NCBI GenBank assembly: GCA_043785105.1
Contig: JAYVXO010000064.1
Span: 1 to 49,137 of the forward strand
Direction: 5' to 3'
Source: Fimbriiglobus sp043785105
Lineage (GTDB): Bacteria; Planctomycetota; Planctomycetia; Gemmatales; Gemmataceae
DNA length: 49,137 nt
In this document: positions 8,321 through 19,800 of the stretch, piece by piece
How the letters are laid out: each line of letters opens with the position of its first letter
How positions within the stretch are numbered: the first letter of the stretch is position 1
Notes under the pieces: model-generated
What the model was told of the DNA's origin: nothing
What the model saw: only the letters and a program-made list of their open reading frames with translations
The model's database searches: none
Program-made: the position numbers and the translations under genes

Positions 8321-9592
8321 ATGCGTTTGCTTCTCGTCTGCCTGTTCGGAGTATTCGTGATGGCCCCGTTGTCGTGGGGGATCGACCCGGAAGCGTTGCG
8401 GTTTGACAAACTGCCAAACCGCCCGGAGTTACCGGACCCACTCGTGATGTTCGACGGCACCCCGGTCACCACGAAAGAAGCGTGGCAAACAAAGCGAAAA
8501 CCGGAGTTGAAGGAACTGTTCCAAGACCTGATGTACGGCCGTTACCCGACTGCAAAAGTGACCGTGGCCGGCAAAATAGTTCACGAAGACAAGCAGGCGT
8601 TCGGCGGCAAAGCGACGTTGCGGGAAATTGCGGTGACCGTGAGTCAAACGGCTCCGCCGTTTTACTTGCTGGTCGTGACCCCGAATAAAACGTCAGGCGC
8701 AATGCCAGTGTTTGTGGGCTTGAACTTCGGCGGCAACCACCTGCTAACGCTCGATGAGAAGGTTCACCTGCCCGAAGGCTGGATGCCGGACCGCTACCCC
8801 GGTGTGGTTGCCACCAAAGCCACTGCAGAAGGTCGCGGCAAGCAAATGGACACGTGGCCGCTGGAGACGATCGTTGATCGCGGCTATGCCGTTGCCACCG
8901 TCTATTGCGGCGACATCATCCCGGACAACCCGAAGATTCGTGGCGGGTTGGCAGAGGTGGCGATGCCGGTACCGGACGGGAAGCAGACCGCGAACGCCAC
9001 GGCCACCGTCATGGCGTGGGCGTGGGGGATTCATCGGGCGATTGATTATTTAGTTACGATGCCTGAGATTGATGCGAAGCGGATTGCCGCAGTTGGGCAC
9101 TCGCGGTTGGGGAAAACTGTCCTCGTGGCCGCTGCGTTCGATGAGCGCATTGCCGTGGCGATTCCGAGCCAAGCGGGGTGTGGCGGGACCGCCCCCAACC
9201 GGCGCACCAACCCCAAGAGTGAACCCGTTCCCCGCATCAACACCGCCTTCCCGCACTGGTTCAGCACCAGTTTCAAGCAGTTCAACGACGCCACCGATAA
9301 GTTGCCGTTCGATCAGCACTGCCTGGTTGCACTGTGTGCCCCTCGCCCCGTGCTGTTCACGAACGCCACCGACGATGTCTGGGCCGACCCACCCGGCCAG
9401 TTTGAGATGTTGAAAGCCGCAACGCCGGTCTACAAACTTCTCGGCGTTGAAGGGCTAACCACAGACCGTTTCCCGGACGAAAACAAGCTAGTCGATAGTC
9501 GGCTCGGCTACTGGATTCGCCCCGGCAAGCACGCGATGGGTCCGCCCGATTGGGAAACCTACTTGAAGTACGCCGACAAATGGCTGAAGTAA
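8321..9592 (+). CDS. Secreted CE15-like (glucuronoyl esterase-type) alpha/beta hydrolase
   Basis: The 423-residue product starts with a signal peptide (MRLLLVCLFGVFVMAPLSWG), so ATG 8321 is preferred over an upstream in-frame GTG at 8276 that lies inside the repeat. Residues 256-262 contain AVGHSRLGKT, in which Ser 261 fits the nucleophile of the CE15 family (GxSRxGK). PGKHAMGPPDW supplies the likely catalytic His 404. A Gly/Asn-rich FVGLNFGGNHL segment fits the oxyanion region. CE15 enzymes cut the ester between glucuronic acid of xylan and lignin alcohols; some bacterial relatives have other substrates. Export and family suggest work on plant-derived polysaccharide outside the cytoplasm. 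It may share a transcript with the methyltransferase 28 bp downstream. No strong ribosome binding site is visible. Confidence 0.85.
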   Translation: MRLLLVCLFGVFVMAPLSWGIDPEALRFDKLPNRPELPDPLVMFDGTPVTTKEAWQTKRKPELKELFQDLMYGRYPTAKVTVAGKIVHEDKQAFGGKATLREIAVTVSQTAPPFYLLVVTPNKTSGAMPVFVGLNFGGNHLLTLDEKVHLPEGWMPDRYPGVVATKATAEGRGKQMDTWPLETIVDRGYAVATVYCGDIIPDNPKIRGGLAEVAMPVPDGKQTANATATVMAWAWGIHRAIDYLVTMPEIDAKRIAAVGHSRLGKTVLVAAAFDERIAVAIPSQAGCGGTAPNRRTNPKSEPVPRINTAFPHWFSTSFKQFNDATDKLPFDQHCLVALCAPRPVLFTNATDDVWADPPGQFEMLKAATPVYKLLGVEGLTTDRFPDENKLVDSRLGYWIRPGKHAMGPPDWETYLKYADKWLK

Positions 9593-9620
9593 ATCGCATC
9601 GAATTTCATCCGGAGAACCC

Positions 9621-11135
9621 ATGACTAACAGCTACGACGTGGTGTCCTACCCGACGGTCCCTCGGGTGCTGGCCCACCCCAGCCATCTTCATGCCGTGGC
9701 CCGGATGTTCGGTGTTGCGGCACCGCCCGTCGGCAGTTGCCGGGTACTCGAAATCGGCTGTGGCGAAGCGATGCACTTGGTCGCGTGTGCGGTGTCGATG
9801 CCCGATGCCACGTTCATCGGCATTGATTTTTCCGCGGAGGCCGTCGCACGCGGCAACCAACTCATCGAGCGAGTAGGGTTGAAGAATATCCACCTCGAAG
9901 TGGCCGACATTGCAACCTGGGAACCCCCGAGCAAGCCGTTCGATTACATCCTCGCTCACGGCATCTACTCCTGGATTCCGGTCCCCATTCGGAATGCGAT
10001 GCTGGCGCTGATTCGCCGGGCGTTGTCTCCGCACGGCGTGGCTTGCGTGAGTTACAACACGTACCCCGGCAGCTACACGCGGCAGATGCTTTGGGAGATG
10101 ATGAAGTACCACATTCAGGGGATCGACGAGCCGCAGCAAAAAATCGACCAAGCTAAGCAACTGGCCGAGTTCGTCCGGATCAGTCGGCAACTCCCGGAGG
10201 GGGCCGAACCGGGGTTGTTTGATAGCGACATTGTCATGGTTCTGAACAGTCGCCGCGAAGACGTGCTGTTTCACGACGATCTGGCCGACGTGAACGACCC
10301 GGTCTACTTCCATCAGTTCGTGACGCACATTGCGGAACACGGTTTGAAGTTTGTCGCCGAGGCCGAACCGCACTCGATGGGCAACGGCGATTTGCCACCC
10401 GAAGCGGCGAAGTATTTGCACACCCTCGCCGTTCACAACCCCGAACGGCGCGAGCAATACTACGACTTCGCCACGGTCCGCCGCTTCCGGCAATCCATCA
10501 TCACTCAAGACCCGCATCACCAGCGGGGGACACCAAATCCGTCCGCGATTCGGGAGTTGTACCTCACGGGGAACGCCGGGTTCGACACGGTCGATTTATC
10601 GCCCAACACCCCCATGAAGTTCCAGACAGAGTCGAGCTACGTCGTCTACGCAACCGTGCTGGCCAAAGCCGCGATGGTTGTGCTGGCCGAGTGCCGACCG
10701 CAACGAATCTCGTTCCCGAAACTCCTCCAACTCACCCAACAGAAACTCAATCGGGACAGTTTTACAGAGAGCGAGATCGAGGAATTGCTAAGCGAACTGG
10801 TAGTCGCTTGGACCACCGGACTGGTGTTGCTGAAGGGCCACGTCCCCGCTTACGTCACAGCGATTTCCGAACGCCCGGTGTCCAGCCCCCTGGCCCGCGT
10901 CCAGTTGACGGACGCGAGTCATGCCACAACTTTGCTTCACATGCGAGTTCAATTCGATGACCCCCAGAGTCGGCTACTAGTGCAACTGCTCGACGGCACC
11001 CGCACCATCGACGAGATTGCGGCGGAAGTTTATGCCAGTTTCCCGGTCGATCACCGTCCAAGTGAAGCCGATTTTCAGGTCGGCCTCCAACGGAACTTGT
11101 CAATGTTGGCACTCAGCGGCTTGCTGATGGCGTGA
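9621..11135 (+). CDS. SAM-dependent methyltransferase with methyltransferase regulatory domain
   Basis: The product has 504 residues. The N-terminal domain (about 35-180) is a class I methyltransferase: RVLEIGCGEAMHL at 41-53 is the SAM-binding motif I, followed by FIGIDFSAEAV (acidic loop) and FDYILAHGIYSWIP. The central part (about 210-330) fits the methyltransferase regulatory domain found next to such enzymes. The C-terminal 90 residues (AEVYASFPVDHRPSEADF) resemble a small helical PqqD-like or winged-helix unit. There is no signal peptide, so it is cytoplasmic. GGAG lies about 8 bp upstream of ATG 9621, and the gene follows the esterase by 28 bp. The methyl acceptor is unknown. The architecture is known from planctomycetes and cyanobacteria. 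Confidence 0.87.
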   Translation: MTNSYDVVSYPTVPRVLAHPSHLHAVARMFGVAAPPVGSCRVLEIGCGEAMHLVACAVSMPDATFIGIDFSAEAVARGNQLIERVGLKNIHLEVADIATWEPPSKPFDYILAHGIYSWIPVPIRNAMLALIRRALSPHGVACVSYNTYPGSYTRQMLWEMMKYHIQGIDEPQQKIDQAKQLAEFVRISRQLPEGAEPGLFDSDIVMVLNSRREDVLFHDDLADVNDPVYFHQFVTHIAEHGLKFVAEAEPHSMGNGDLPPEAAKYLHTLAVHNPERREQYYDFATVRRFRQSIITQDPHHQRGTPNPSAIRELYLTGNAGFDTVDLSPNTPMKFQTESSYVVYATVLAKAAMVVLAECRPQRISFPKLLQLTQQKLNRDSFTESEIEELLSELVVAWTTGLVLLKGHVPAYVTAISERPVSSPLARVQLTDASHATTLLHMRVQFDDPQSRLLVQLLDGTRTIDEIAAEVYASFPVDHRPSEADFQVGLQRNLSMLALSGLLMA

Positions 11136-11225
11136 GACTCGAACGTTACAGGGAACGGTTACTGATCCGTATCGTGGTAGACCAGAGTGTGGGACTTCTG
11201 CCTGCGTCGTCCTGCTAAACATAAG

Positions 11226-11320
11226 CGGGAGTGTATGGGAATCGAACCCACTGGGAGCGTTGTTCACACCCCCCACAGGTTTTGAAGACCTGGGCCAACA
11301 CCAGTTGTGCAAACACTCCC
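11226..11320 (-). tRNA. selC: tRNA-Sec (anticodon UCA)
   Basis: Read on the minus strand this 95-nt segment folds as a selenocysteine tRNA. It has an 8-bp acceptor stem (GGGAGTGT at 11313-11320 with ACACTCCC at 11227-11234), the discriminator base G, an anticodon arm CAGGT-CTTCAAA-ACCTG with anticodon TCA, and a long variable arm with 8 pairs (GGGGGTGT with ACGCTCCC). The T arm is GTGGG-TTCGATT-CCCAT. The 8-bp acceptor, the extra-long variable arm and G73 are hallmarks of tRNA-Sec. CCA is not encoded. It lies alone in the 395-bp gap 11136-11530, on the strand opposite to its neighbours. SelA, SelB and SelD are not in this window, and the rest of the gap shows nothing else. Confidence 0.96.
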
Positions 11321-11530
11321 GAAAGTTTCCAACGCTGTATATGGTAAGGTCTTTGGCATCGCAGGAAAGTCTGTTCCCGACGATTCCAAGGCGGCCCAGG
11401 TCAATTCGGAATGTCATCGCCAATGTTTTGGCGTCCTGCAAACTCCTTGACTCATCACACGGGAAGCGGAGAATGGCCGCAGGTATTCGAGCTTGGTTGT
11501 TTCTCAACTCCCTCCCCCGAGGTCTCTCCC

Positions 11531-13018
11531 ATGACCGCAATTGCGACTGCTCCGAAGCAAAAACATTCCGCCCCCAAGGTGGCGAATCAGAAACTCTTCA
11601 TTGGCGGGAAATGGCTCGATGCCGTTTCTGGCAAGACGTTTGCGACCTTGAACCCCGCCACCGGGCAAACGATTTGCCACGTTGCCGAAGGCGACAAAGC
11701 CGACATCGACTTGGCCGTCAAAGCGGCGCGAAAGGCCTATGAACACGGCCCGTGGTCGCGGATGAGCGGGGCCGAACGGGGGCGGCTGCTGCACAAACTC
11801 GCGGACGCGATCGAGTCACACCAAGAAGAACTCGCCGCTCTTGAAACCCTCGACAACGGCAAGCCGATCACGGAAGCGTTGACCGCCGATCTCCCACTTA
11901 CGATGCAATGCTATCGGTACTACGCCGGGTGGGCGGACAAGATCGTGGGCCAGACGATTCCACTCAGCGGAAATTACTTCTGCTACACCCGGCACGAACC
12001 GATCGGCGTCGTCGGGCAAATTATCCCGTGGAACTTTCCGCTGCTCATGCAGGCGTGGAAGTGGGGTCCGGCCCTGGCGTGCGGCAACACCGTCGTGCTG
12101 AAGCCTGCGGAACAAACACCCCTCACAGCCCTGCGCATCGCACAACTCGCCCAAGATGTTGGCTTCCCGGACGGCGTCATCAACGTGGTGCCCGGCTATG
12201 GGCCTACGGCGGGCGCAGCGCTGGCCTCGCACATGGACGTGGACAAGATCGCCTTCACCGGCGAAACGTCCACCGGCAAAATCGTGATGACCGCCGCCGC
12301 GAACAGCAACCTGAAACGGGTCAGCCTCGAACTAGGTGGCAAGTCGCCCAACGTCGTCTTCGCGGATGCCGACCTGGACGCGGCCATTGAAGGGGCCTAC
12401 TTCGGACTCTTCTTCAATCAGGGGCAATGCTGTGTTGCTGGGTCGCGTCTGTTCGTCGAAGAAAAGGTGTACGACGAGTTCGTCCACAAAATCAGCGCGA
12501 AGACCAAAGCCAGAAAAATCGGCGACCCGTTCGACCTGACCACCGAACAAGGTCCGCAAGTGAGTCAAGAACAAATGGACCGCATCTTGGGGTACATCGA
12601 GCATGGCAAAGCCGACGGCGCGAAACTGGTCAGTGGCGGGGCGAGATCGGGAAGTGATGGCTACTTCGTGCAGCCGACCGTGTTCGCCGACGTGCAGGAT
12701 GAGATGAAGATCGCCCAGGAGGAAATCTTCGGGCCGGTCATGAGCATCTTGAAATTCAAGAACGCCGACGAAGTCGTCGATCGTGGCAACAAGACGTTCT
12801 ACGGCCTCGCCGCCGCCGTCTGGACGCGCGACGTTAAGAAAGCCCACGCCATTGCCCATCGCCTGAAAGCGGGCACGGTGTGGGTCAACTGCTACGACGT
12901 GTTCGACGCGGCCGCGCCGTTCGGCGGGTTCAAGATGAGCGGCATCGGTCGTGAACTCGGGCAGTACGCACTGAACCTGTACACCGAAGTGAAAACCGTC
13001 ACGATGGCCATGTCCTAA
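11531..13018 (+). CDS. NAD(P)-dependent aldehyde dehydrogenase
   Basis: ALDH family enzymes oxidise aldehydes to acids with NAD or NADP. The 495-residue protein is the normal length for the family. IIPWNFPLLM and VVLKPAEQTPLTAL form the cofactor-binding region, FTGETSTGK is the Rossmann glycine motif, LELGGKSPN carries the general base Glu 267, and NQGQCCVAGSR carries the catalytic Cys 301. EEIFGPVMSI and PFGGFKMSGIGRE near the end are also canonical. It resembles the retinal/betaine/indole-acetaldehyde type (ALDH1-like), but the substrate cannot be assigned. ATG 11531 is chosen because homology begins shortly after it (LFIGGKWLDA). The open frame extends upstream to 11411 without family-like sequence. 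It follows the tRNA-Sec gene, which is on the other strand. Confidence 0.95.
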   Translation: MTAIATAPKQKHSAPKVANQKLFIGGKWLDAVSGKTFATLNPATGQTICHVAEGDKADIDLAVKAARKAYEHGPWSRMSGAERGRLLHKLADAIESHQEELAALETLDNGKPITEALTADLPLTMQCYRYYAGWADKIVGQTIPLSGNYFCYTRHEPIGVVGQIIPWNFPLLMQAWKWGPALACGNTVVLKPAEQTPLTALRIAQLAQDVGFPDGVINVVPGYGPTAGAALASHMDVDKIAFTGETSTGKIVMTAAANSNLKRVSLELGGKSPNVVFADADLDAAIEGAYFGLFFNQGQCCVAGSRLFVEEKVYDEFVHKISAKTKARKIGDPFDLTTEQGPQVSQEQMDRILGYIEHGKADGAKLVSGGARSGSDGYFVQPTVFADVQDEMKIAQEEIFGPVMSILKFKNADEVVDRGNKTFYGLAAAVWTRDVKKAHAIAHRLKAGTVWVNCYDVFDAAAPFGGFKMSGIGRELGQYALNLYTEVKTVTMAMS

Positions 13019-13094
13019 GGGTATTCGTCCTCAGTACGTGGCTTGCCTGCCAATGCTGAGGATGATTTTCTGTCACGCAACACGAGAGGCGAAA

Positions 13095-13682
13095 ATGATA
13101 TTGCGCGCGTTCTTCCTGCTTCTCGTTCTGTCTGTCCCGATCCTTGCAATCGAGGACGACTACAAACCCGTGGTCGTGATAATCAAAACAGAGAAAGGCG
13201 AGATCGAAGTCGAACTCGACGACAAGAACGCACCAATTACGACAGCCAATTTCCTCCGTTATGTGGATGCCAACCATTACGATGCTGGACGGTTTCACCG
13301 AACCGTGACGCCGGGTAATCAGCCTGACAATGCCGTAAAGATAGAAGTGATTCAGGCAGGAGTTCATCCCGAAAAGGAGAAGAAGGACTTCCCCGTCATC
13401 AAGTTGGAACGGACGCGGGGTACGAAAATGACTCACTTAAATGGCACGATTTCAATGGCCCGTGACGGTCCGGATACCGCCACGTCGGACTTCTTCATTT
13501 GTGTCGGCGATCAACCGGAACTGGATTTCGGCGGCAAACGAAACCCGGATGGGCAAGGCTTCGCCGCGTTCGGCCGTGTTGTGAAAAGCATGAATGTCGT
13601 TCGTGCAATCCAGAAGTCCACCGCCGACGGACAGGTATTGAAACCGCCGATCATGATTCAGTCGATCGCACGGAAGAAGTAG
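13095..13682 (+). CDS. Secreted cyclophilin-type peptidyl-prolyl cis-trans isomerase
   Basis: The product has 195 residues and begins with a signal peptide (MILRAFFLLLVLSVPILA), so it acts outside the cytoplasm. The body is cyclophilin: IKTEKGEIEVELDDKNAPITTANFLRYVD at the start, FHRTV, and MARDGPDTATSDFFICVGD, which matches the bacterial cyclophilin core MAR...SATSQFFI. An insert follows FHRTVTP (residues about 75-110), where most bacterial cyclophilins go straight to an IQGGD loop. The sequence here is IEVIQAGVHPEKEKK, so the active-site loop is altered. The ATG at 13095 follows GAGAGG. It is 76 bp after the aldehyde dehydrogenase and could be co-transcribed with it. Confidence 0.9.
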   Translation: MILRAFFLLLVLSVPILAIEDDYKPVVVIIKTEKGEIEVELDDKNAPITTANFLRYVDANHYDAGRFHRTVTPGNQPDNAVKIEVIQAGVHPEKEKKDFPVIKLERTRGTKMTHLNGTISMARDGPDTATSDFFICVGDQPELDFGGKRNPDGQGFAAFGRVVKSMNVVRAIQKSTADGQVLKPPIMIQSIARKK

Positions 13683-13825
13683 ACACTACGTCGATGCAAC
13701 TTCAGGCGCTGTGACCAAGTCGTTACAGTGACGTGCTCAACTATTGTAAGCTAGATGTCGTCTACTCTTCTGATGATGCACTGCGCTGCGTCTGGCGTGG
13801 TGATCCGGTTGTGGGAGGGCGTTCG

Positions 13826-16800
13826 ATGACATCTCGATTGTGGCATTTGGCCGGTCCATTGGTTGTGGCCACGTTGGCCTTGGGAGTTGTGATGACGCCA
13901 TCGACACGCGCAGCGGACGTCGGGTTTATTGAAGCGTTCGCGCTAACCAAGGACCGCACGGCGAGCTTGAAGCAACTCATTCCGGGCACCGAAGATTTCT
14001 ACTACTACCACGGCCTGCACGCCCTCAATACGGAGCAGTACGAGACGTTCGTGGAGCAAACCCGCCCGTGGTTGGAGCGGTTCGGCCAGACGCCGCGGCT
14101 GACGGAATTGCAGACGCGGCACCGGCTGTTGACGTTCGACAAAGACCCGCAGAAGACGCTAGAATTCATTCGCAATAAGCTCGGGATTCGGTTCGACCAC
14201 CAGAAGGAACTCTTCGGCGTGCCGCCCAATTTGCCGACCCAGTTGGACCCCAAGACGATCAGCCGTGACACGCTTCGCACGCACTCGCTCGCCAGTTGGC
14301 AAAACCTGGATAACTTTGAAGACGTGGCGTTGGACTGGCTCGCCGGCGCCGAAATAACGTGGGAGAAGCGGCGTAATCTGCTGCAACGGCTCACCCGCCC
14401 GGACATCGCCAACCTGCCGAAACTTGTCGCCGAGGACATGAAGGAGCCGCACCCGCAGGGGTTCGGCGCGTACCCGGTTCACGGCCTGATGACGCTGGTG
14501 CAGCTTGAAGACCTGCTGAAATTGAAGCCGGAGGTGCTCAACCAAACGCCGTTCGTGAACGCCTATTTGCCGAAACTCCACCCCGGTGCGGACGACGATT
14601 GGAAACGCGATCGGGCGCTCACGAAGGCGTACCTGGACCGGCTGCAACGGTTCGTTGATCGGCTGGCGCCGTCGCACAACGCCCTCAAAGCGCACATTCT
14701 CTATCACCGGCTGGCCTTCGATCGCGCCCAAGGACTCTTTGACAAGGGTCGGTTCCTGGCGTATTTGAAACTCCCCCGGCACCAGCCGTACATGGCCGCG
14801 AAGTGGCTGGAACGCGGGGAATCGCGTCAATTCCCCGCCGACCTCAACGCCGACTACACGCCGGTCACGTTGCTCCCGCGCATCGGCACGGATGAAGAAT
14901 TGGTCCGGAGTTACCTGCGGCACTTCTTCCTCGAAGCGACCGGGTATCAGGAATTCGAGACGTACATCAACGACACGTATTTGAAGCACCTGTTCGCCGA
15001 AACGAAGATCGAAAACGGCCTGGGTGATGCCGAGGTGATTGCGTCGCAACTGCCGCCGGACCTGTTCCGAGCGATCAAGGACCGCATCGACATCGACTTC
15101 GCGCCAACCAACAAGACCGAGTTCGCTGCCGACGAAGTGGTGAAGCTCGACCTGGTCGTGAAGAACGTGCCGAACTTGTTGGTGAAGGTGTTCGAGATCA
15201 ACACCCGCACCGTCTACCGGACCCTACAACGCGAGGTGGACACGGACATCAACCTGGACGGTCTCGTGGCCAATTCCGAGACGGCGAACCCCTACCCTGA
15301 GGCGCCGTTGCGCCGTGTCGGGCGTCAGTTCGCGTTCCCGGATATCACCAAGCCGGGCGTCTATGTCATCGACTTTATCGGCGGTGGTAAGAGTAGCCGG
15401 GCACTGATTCGCAAGGGACGATTGCACCCCGTGGTGACGCCGGGCACCGCCGGGCAGGTCGTGACCGTCGTGGACGAGACGAACCAGAAAGTACCGGACG
15501 CCATGCTCTGGTTGAACGGCCAGGAATATCGGGCCAACAAGGACGGCACGATCACGGTGCCGTTCAGCGCCACGCCGGGACGGCGCCCGATCGTGCTGAG
15601 CCGGGGGGAGTTTTCGTCGTTGGATTTTCTCGACCACAAAACCGAAATCTATCGGCTGAATGCGGGGATTCACATCGACCGGGAGTCGTTACTGACGCAG
15701 AAGATCGTCCAAGTCCTGATTCGCCCCGCCGTGTTCTTGAACGACAAGCCGGTGTCCGTCAAGCTGCTCGACGACGTGCGATTACGCATCACGTCGGTGG
15801 ACAACGCCGGGATTCCGACGTCGGTTGAAGTCGGTGACGTGAAGCTATTTGAAGACCGTGAAACCACCCATGAAATCCGCGTCCCGAGCCGGTTGGCGAG
15901 TTTGACCGTCACCCTGACGGCCAAGATCAAGAGCCTCAGTGACAACAAACTCGTGGACGTGAGCACGACGAAAAACTTTGCCCTGAATGCGATCGATCGC
16001 ACCGACAAGATCGAAGATTTGCACTTCGCCCAGTTCGGTGCGGACTACGTCATCGAAGTGTTGGGCCGCAGTGGCGAAGCGAAGCCGGATCGGGCGGTTC
16101 ACGTGGCGCTCAAGCACCGGGAGTTCCGCCAACCCGTCACCGTCACGCTGAAGTCGGACGCCCAAGGCCGCGTGAATCTCGGGTCACTCGCGGATATCAT
16201 CACAGTGACCGCAACGGGTCCGGAAGGAACGGCGCATACCTGGACCCTGCCCACGGACCACCACACGTACCGCCAACTGGTTCACGCCAAAGCGGGCGAG
16301 AAGATTCTGTTACCGTACCTTGGCAACGCCGCCGAACCGACCCGCGACGAGTTCGCCTTGTTCGATGTCCAAGGTGCAACGGTCCGCGCTGACCTGTTCC
16401 AAGCGATCATGATCCGTGACGGTTTGATCGAACTGAACTTGCCAGCGGGCGATTACGATTTGTGGCTGAAACGCAGCGGCGAGCGGATCCGAATCCGCGT
16501 GGTTGCGGGTGCGGACGAAGCCGGTTCGATCCTAGGCAAAGTCCGCCACATGCAGCGTGCGGCGCTACCACCCGTGCAGATTGAGCGCATCGTGGCGGAC
16601 GCGGACACGGTGACGATCCAGTTGCGGAACACGTCCGCGTTCACGCGGGTCCACCTGTTTGCCACGCGGTACCGGCCGGCGTTCTCCGCGTTCGCCAACC
16701 TGGGCAAAGTCCGCGCCGCTGAACTGGATGGCATGGAACCCGGTCATGCGGAGTCGGTTTACCTCACGGGTCGCAACATCGGCGACGAGTATCGGTACGT

Positions 16801-19800
16801 GCTGGATCGACGGGGGCAAAGGAAGTACCCCGGCAACACGCTCGAACGGCCGATGCTATTGTTGAACCCGTGGGCCGTGCGGTCCACCGAAACCGGCGAG
16901 CAACAGGCTGCCGGCGGGGAAGCGTTTGGGAGCAAGGGCGGGGCGACGGCCGCGAAATCGGCGGCCCCGGCGGCGCCGAGTCCCGCACCGGCCGCGCCAC
17001 AACTCGCGGGCGACTTTGCCAACCTCGATTTCCTCGCGGACGCCTCGGCGGTCGTGGTGAACCTGGTTCCGGACAAGGATGGCGTCATCAAGCTGTCACG
17101 CCATGCGGTTGGCCCCCATGCGATGTTGCAAGTGGTCGCGGTCGATCCGTTGCACACGACGTCGCGGCACTTCAGTTTGCCGGAATCGAAGGCGATGTTC
17201 GCGGACCTGCGGCTGCGCGACGGCCTCGACCCGGCGAAGCACTTCGCGCAACAAAAGCAAATTAGCATCCTGCCAAGCGGCCAACCGTTTGTGCTCGCGG
17301 ACGTGGCGGGGAGCCGGTTCCAAACTTACGACAGCTTGGCCAAGGTGTACGGTCTGTTCGCCACGATGTCGAACGACCCGAAGCTCGCCGAGTTCGCGTT
17401 TCTGACGACGTGGCCCACGAAAACGATCGCGGAAAAGCGGACGCTGTACTCCCAGTACGCCTGCCACGAGTTGAACTTCTTCCTGTCGCGCAAAGATGCG
17501 GCGTTCTTCACCACGGTGGTAAAACCCTATTTGGCGAACAAGAAGGACAAGACGTTCCTCGACCACTACTTGATTGACAGTGGGCTGACACAGTACCTGC
17601 AACCGTGGCATTTTGGTCGCTTGAACACCGTCGAACGCATCCTACTCGCCCAACGCATTCCCGGTGAACCGACGAAGACTTCGCGGCACTTGAGCGACCT
17701 GCTGCGGTTACTGCCACCCAACAGCGAGCGGCAAATTTTCAGCTTCTCGCTCGGCATCGAGAGCGGCGCGCTGTCCACGTCGAACGAGTTCGGCGCGGTG
17801 AAAGCAAAGCTCGATGATGCGGGGAAGAGTCGCGGGGCATTCCCCCCAGGGGTGAGCATGAACATGAGTGCCGCACCCGTTGAAGCGCAAGGGCCGGGCC
17901 GGGCTGGCGGCGGGATGGGGGGGGGGCCGGCAGTACCTAGTGCTAAGCGTGCGGCGAATCGAGACGAACGAGCCGAGGACAAACTTCAGCAACGCGACGG
18001 CACAGCGGATCGGAAGAAGCTTGAAGCCCGAGAAGAAGATAGCGTTAAATTGAAGGATGAAGTCCAGAAGCAACTGAAGGAGGAGCTGTTCTTCGGAGTT
18101 GACCGCCCTGACATGATTCGGCAACTCTACCGCAACGTCGATCCGACCCAGGAATGGGCGGAGAACAACTACTACCGCCTGCTGATTCAGCAACAAGTTG
18201 CGACGCTGATCCCGGTCAACGAGTTCTGGACCGACTACGCTAAGCACGACGGCAAGCTGCCGTTTCTGTCGCGGCACTTCACCGACGGCAGCCGCAACTT
18301 CACGGAGATGGTCTTCACGCTCGCCGTGCTGGACCTGCCGTTCGTGGCCGGGAAACATGACACCAAGTTCGAGGGCGGTCGGATGACGTTGACCCCCGCC
18401 ACGTCGCTCATCGCGTTCCACGAGGAGGTGCGGCCCGTCGATGGCAAGGGCGGCCAAGTCCCGATTCTCGTGAGCGAAAACTTCTACAAGGCCAACGACC
18501 GCTTCCGCGACGAGAACGGCGAAAAGCGGGATAAGTTCGTGACGGACGAGTTCGTCGTTCATACCGTCTACGGCTGTCAAGTCGTGGTCACGAACCCGAC
18601 CTCGTCGCGGCAAAAACTCTCCGTGTTGGTTCAACTGCCGATCGGCGCGATTCCGGTGGCGAACGGCCAGTTCACCCGCAGCGTGCCCCTGGACCTGGAG
18701 CCGTACCGCACCGCCACCGTGGAGTACCAGTTCTACTTCCCCAAGCCCGGCCGGTTCGCCCACTTCCCGGTGAACGTGGCGAAGAACGAACAGTTCGTGA
18801 TTGCAACCGCCGCCACCACCTTCACCGTCGTCGAAAAGCCGTTGAAGCTCGACACCTCGTCGTGGGAGTACGTGTCCCAAAATGGCACCACCGACGATGT
18901 GTTGGCGTTCTTGAACCGCGAGAACGTCAACGCCCTGAACTTGGAAAAGATCGCCTTCCGCATGAAGGATCGCGGCTTCTTTGAGGCGGTGATTAAGCTC
19001 CTAAGCGATCGGCACATTTACCACCCAACGCTCTGGTCCTACGCGCTTCTGCACGCCGATGTGCCCACCGCGTCGCAGTTTCTGCAACACACCGACGGCT
19101 TCGTCAACGAGTGTGGCGGACCGATCACGTCGCCGCTATTAACGATCGACCCGGTGATTCGCCATCAGTATGAACACCTGGAATACAAGCCGTTAGTGAA
19201 CGCTCGTGCCCACGCTCTTGGCCACAACCGGCAGATCGTCAACAACCGCTTCCACGAGCAATATCACCACTTCCTGAAGACGCTGTCGTACCGCAAAGAC
19301 CTGAAGGATGCGGACCTGTTGGCCGTGACCTATTACCTGCTGCTGCAAGACCGCATCGACGAAGCCTTGGCAACCTTCGCCCAAGTCAACCCGGAGTCGG
19401 TGCCAACAAAGATTCAGTACGACTACTGTGCCGCGTACCTAGAGATGTTCACCGATGCCCCGGTGAAGGCGCGGTCGATAGCGATGAAGTATGTCAACCA
19501 CCCGGTCGATCGCTGGCGCAACACCTTTGCCACGATCATTAGTCAACTCGACGAAATCGACGGCAAGGGACCGACGGTCATCGACCCGATGGACCGTGCC
19601 CAACAGCAAGGCCAACTGGCCGCCACCGAACCGAACGTCGAGTTCACCCTCGATGCGAAGTCACTCAATTTGACGTGGCAGAACCTCGAAACCGTGACGG
19701 TCAACTACTACCTGATGGACGTCGAGTTGCTGTTCAGCCGCAACCCGTTCGTGCAACAACCCGGCAACCAGTTCGCGTTCATCCGGCCCAACTCCACGCA

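Noticed and set aside
9606..10520. A 304-codon minus-strand frame opposite the methyltransferase
   Set aside because: The plus-strand frame has clear SAM motifs and a good ribosome binding site; the minus frame is Arg/His/Val-rich shadow sequence.
11136..13682. A selenoprotein gene near the tRNA-Sec gene
   Set aside because: Neighbouring genes end at ordinary stops with no family-like sequence continuing past an in-frame TGA, and no SECIS-like hairpin was recognised.
17708..18880. A 390-codon open frame on the minus strand inside the 2124-residue gene
   Set aside because: Antisense shadow caused by high G+C codon use. No start signal and no recognisable domain.
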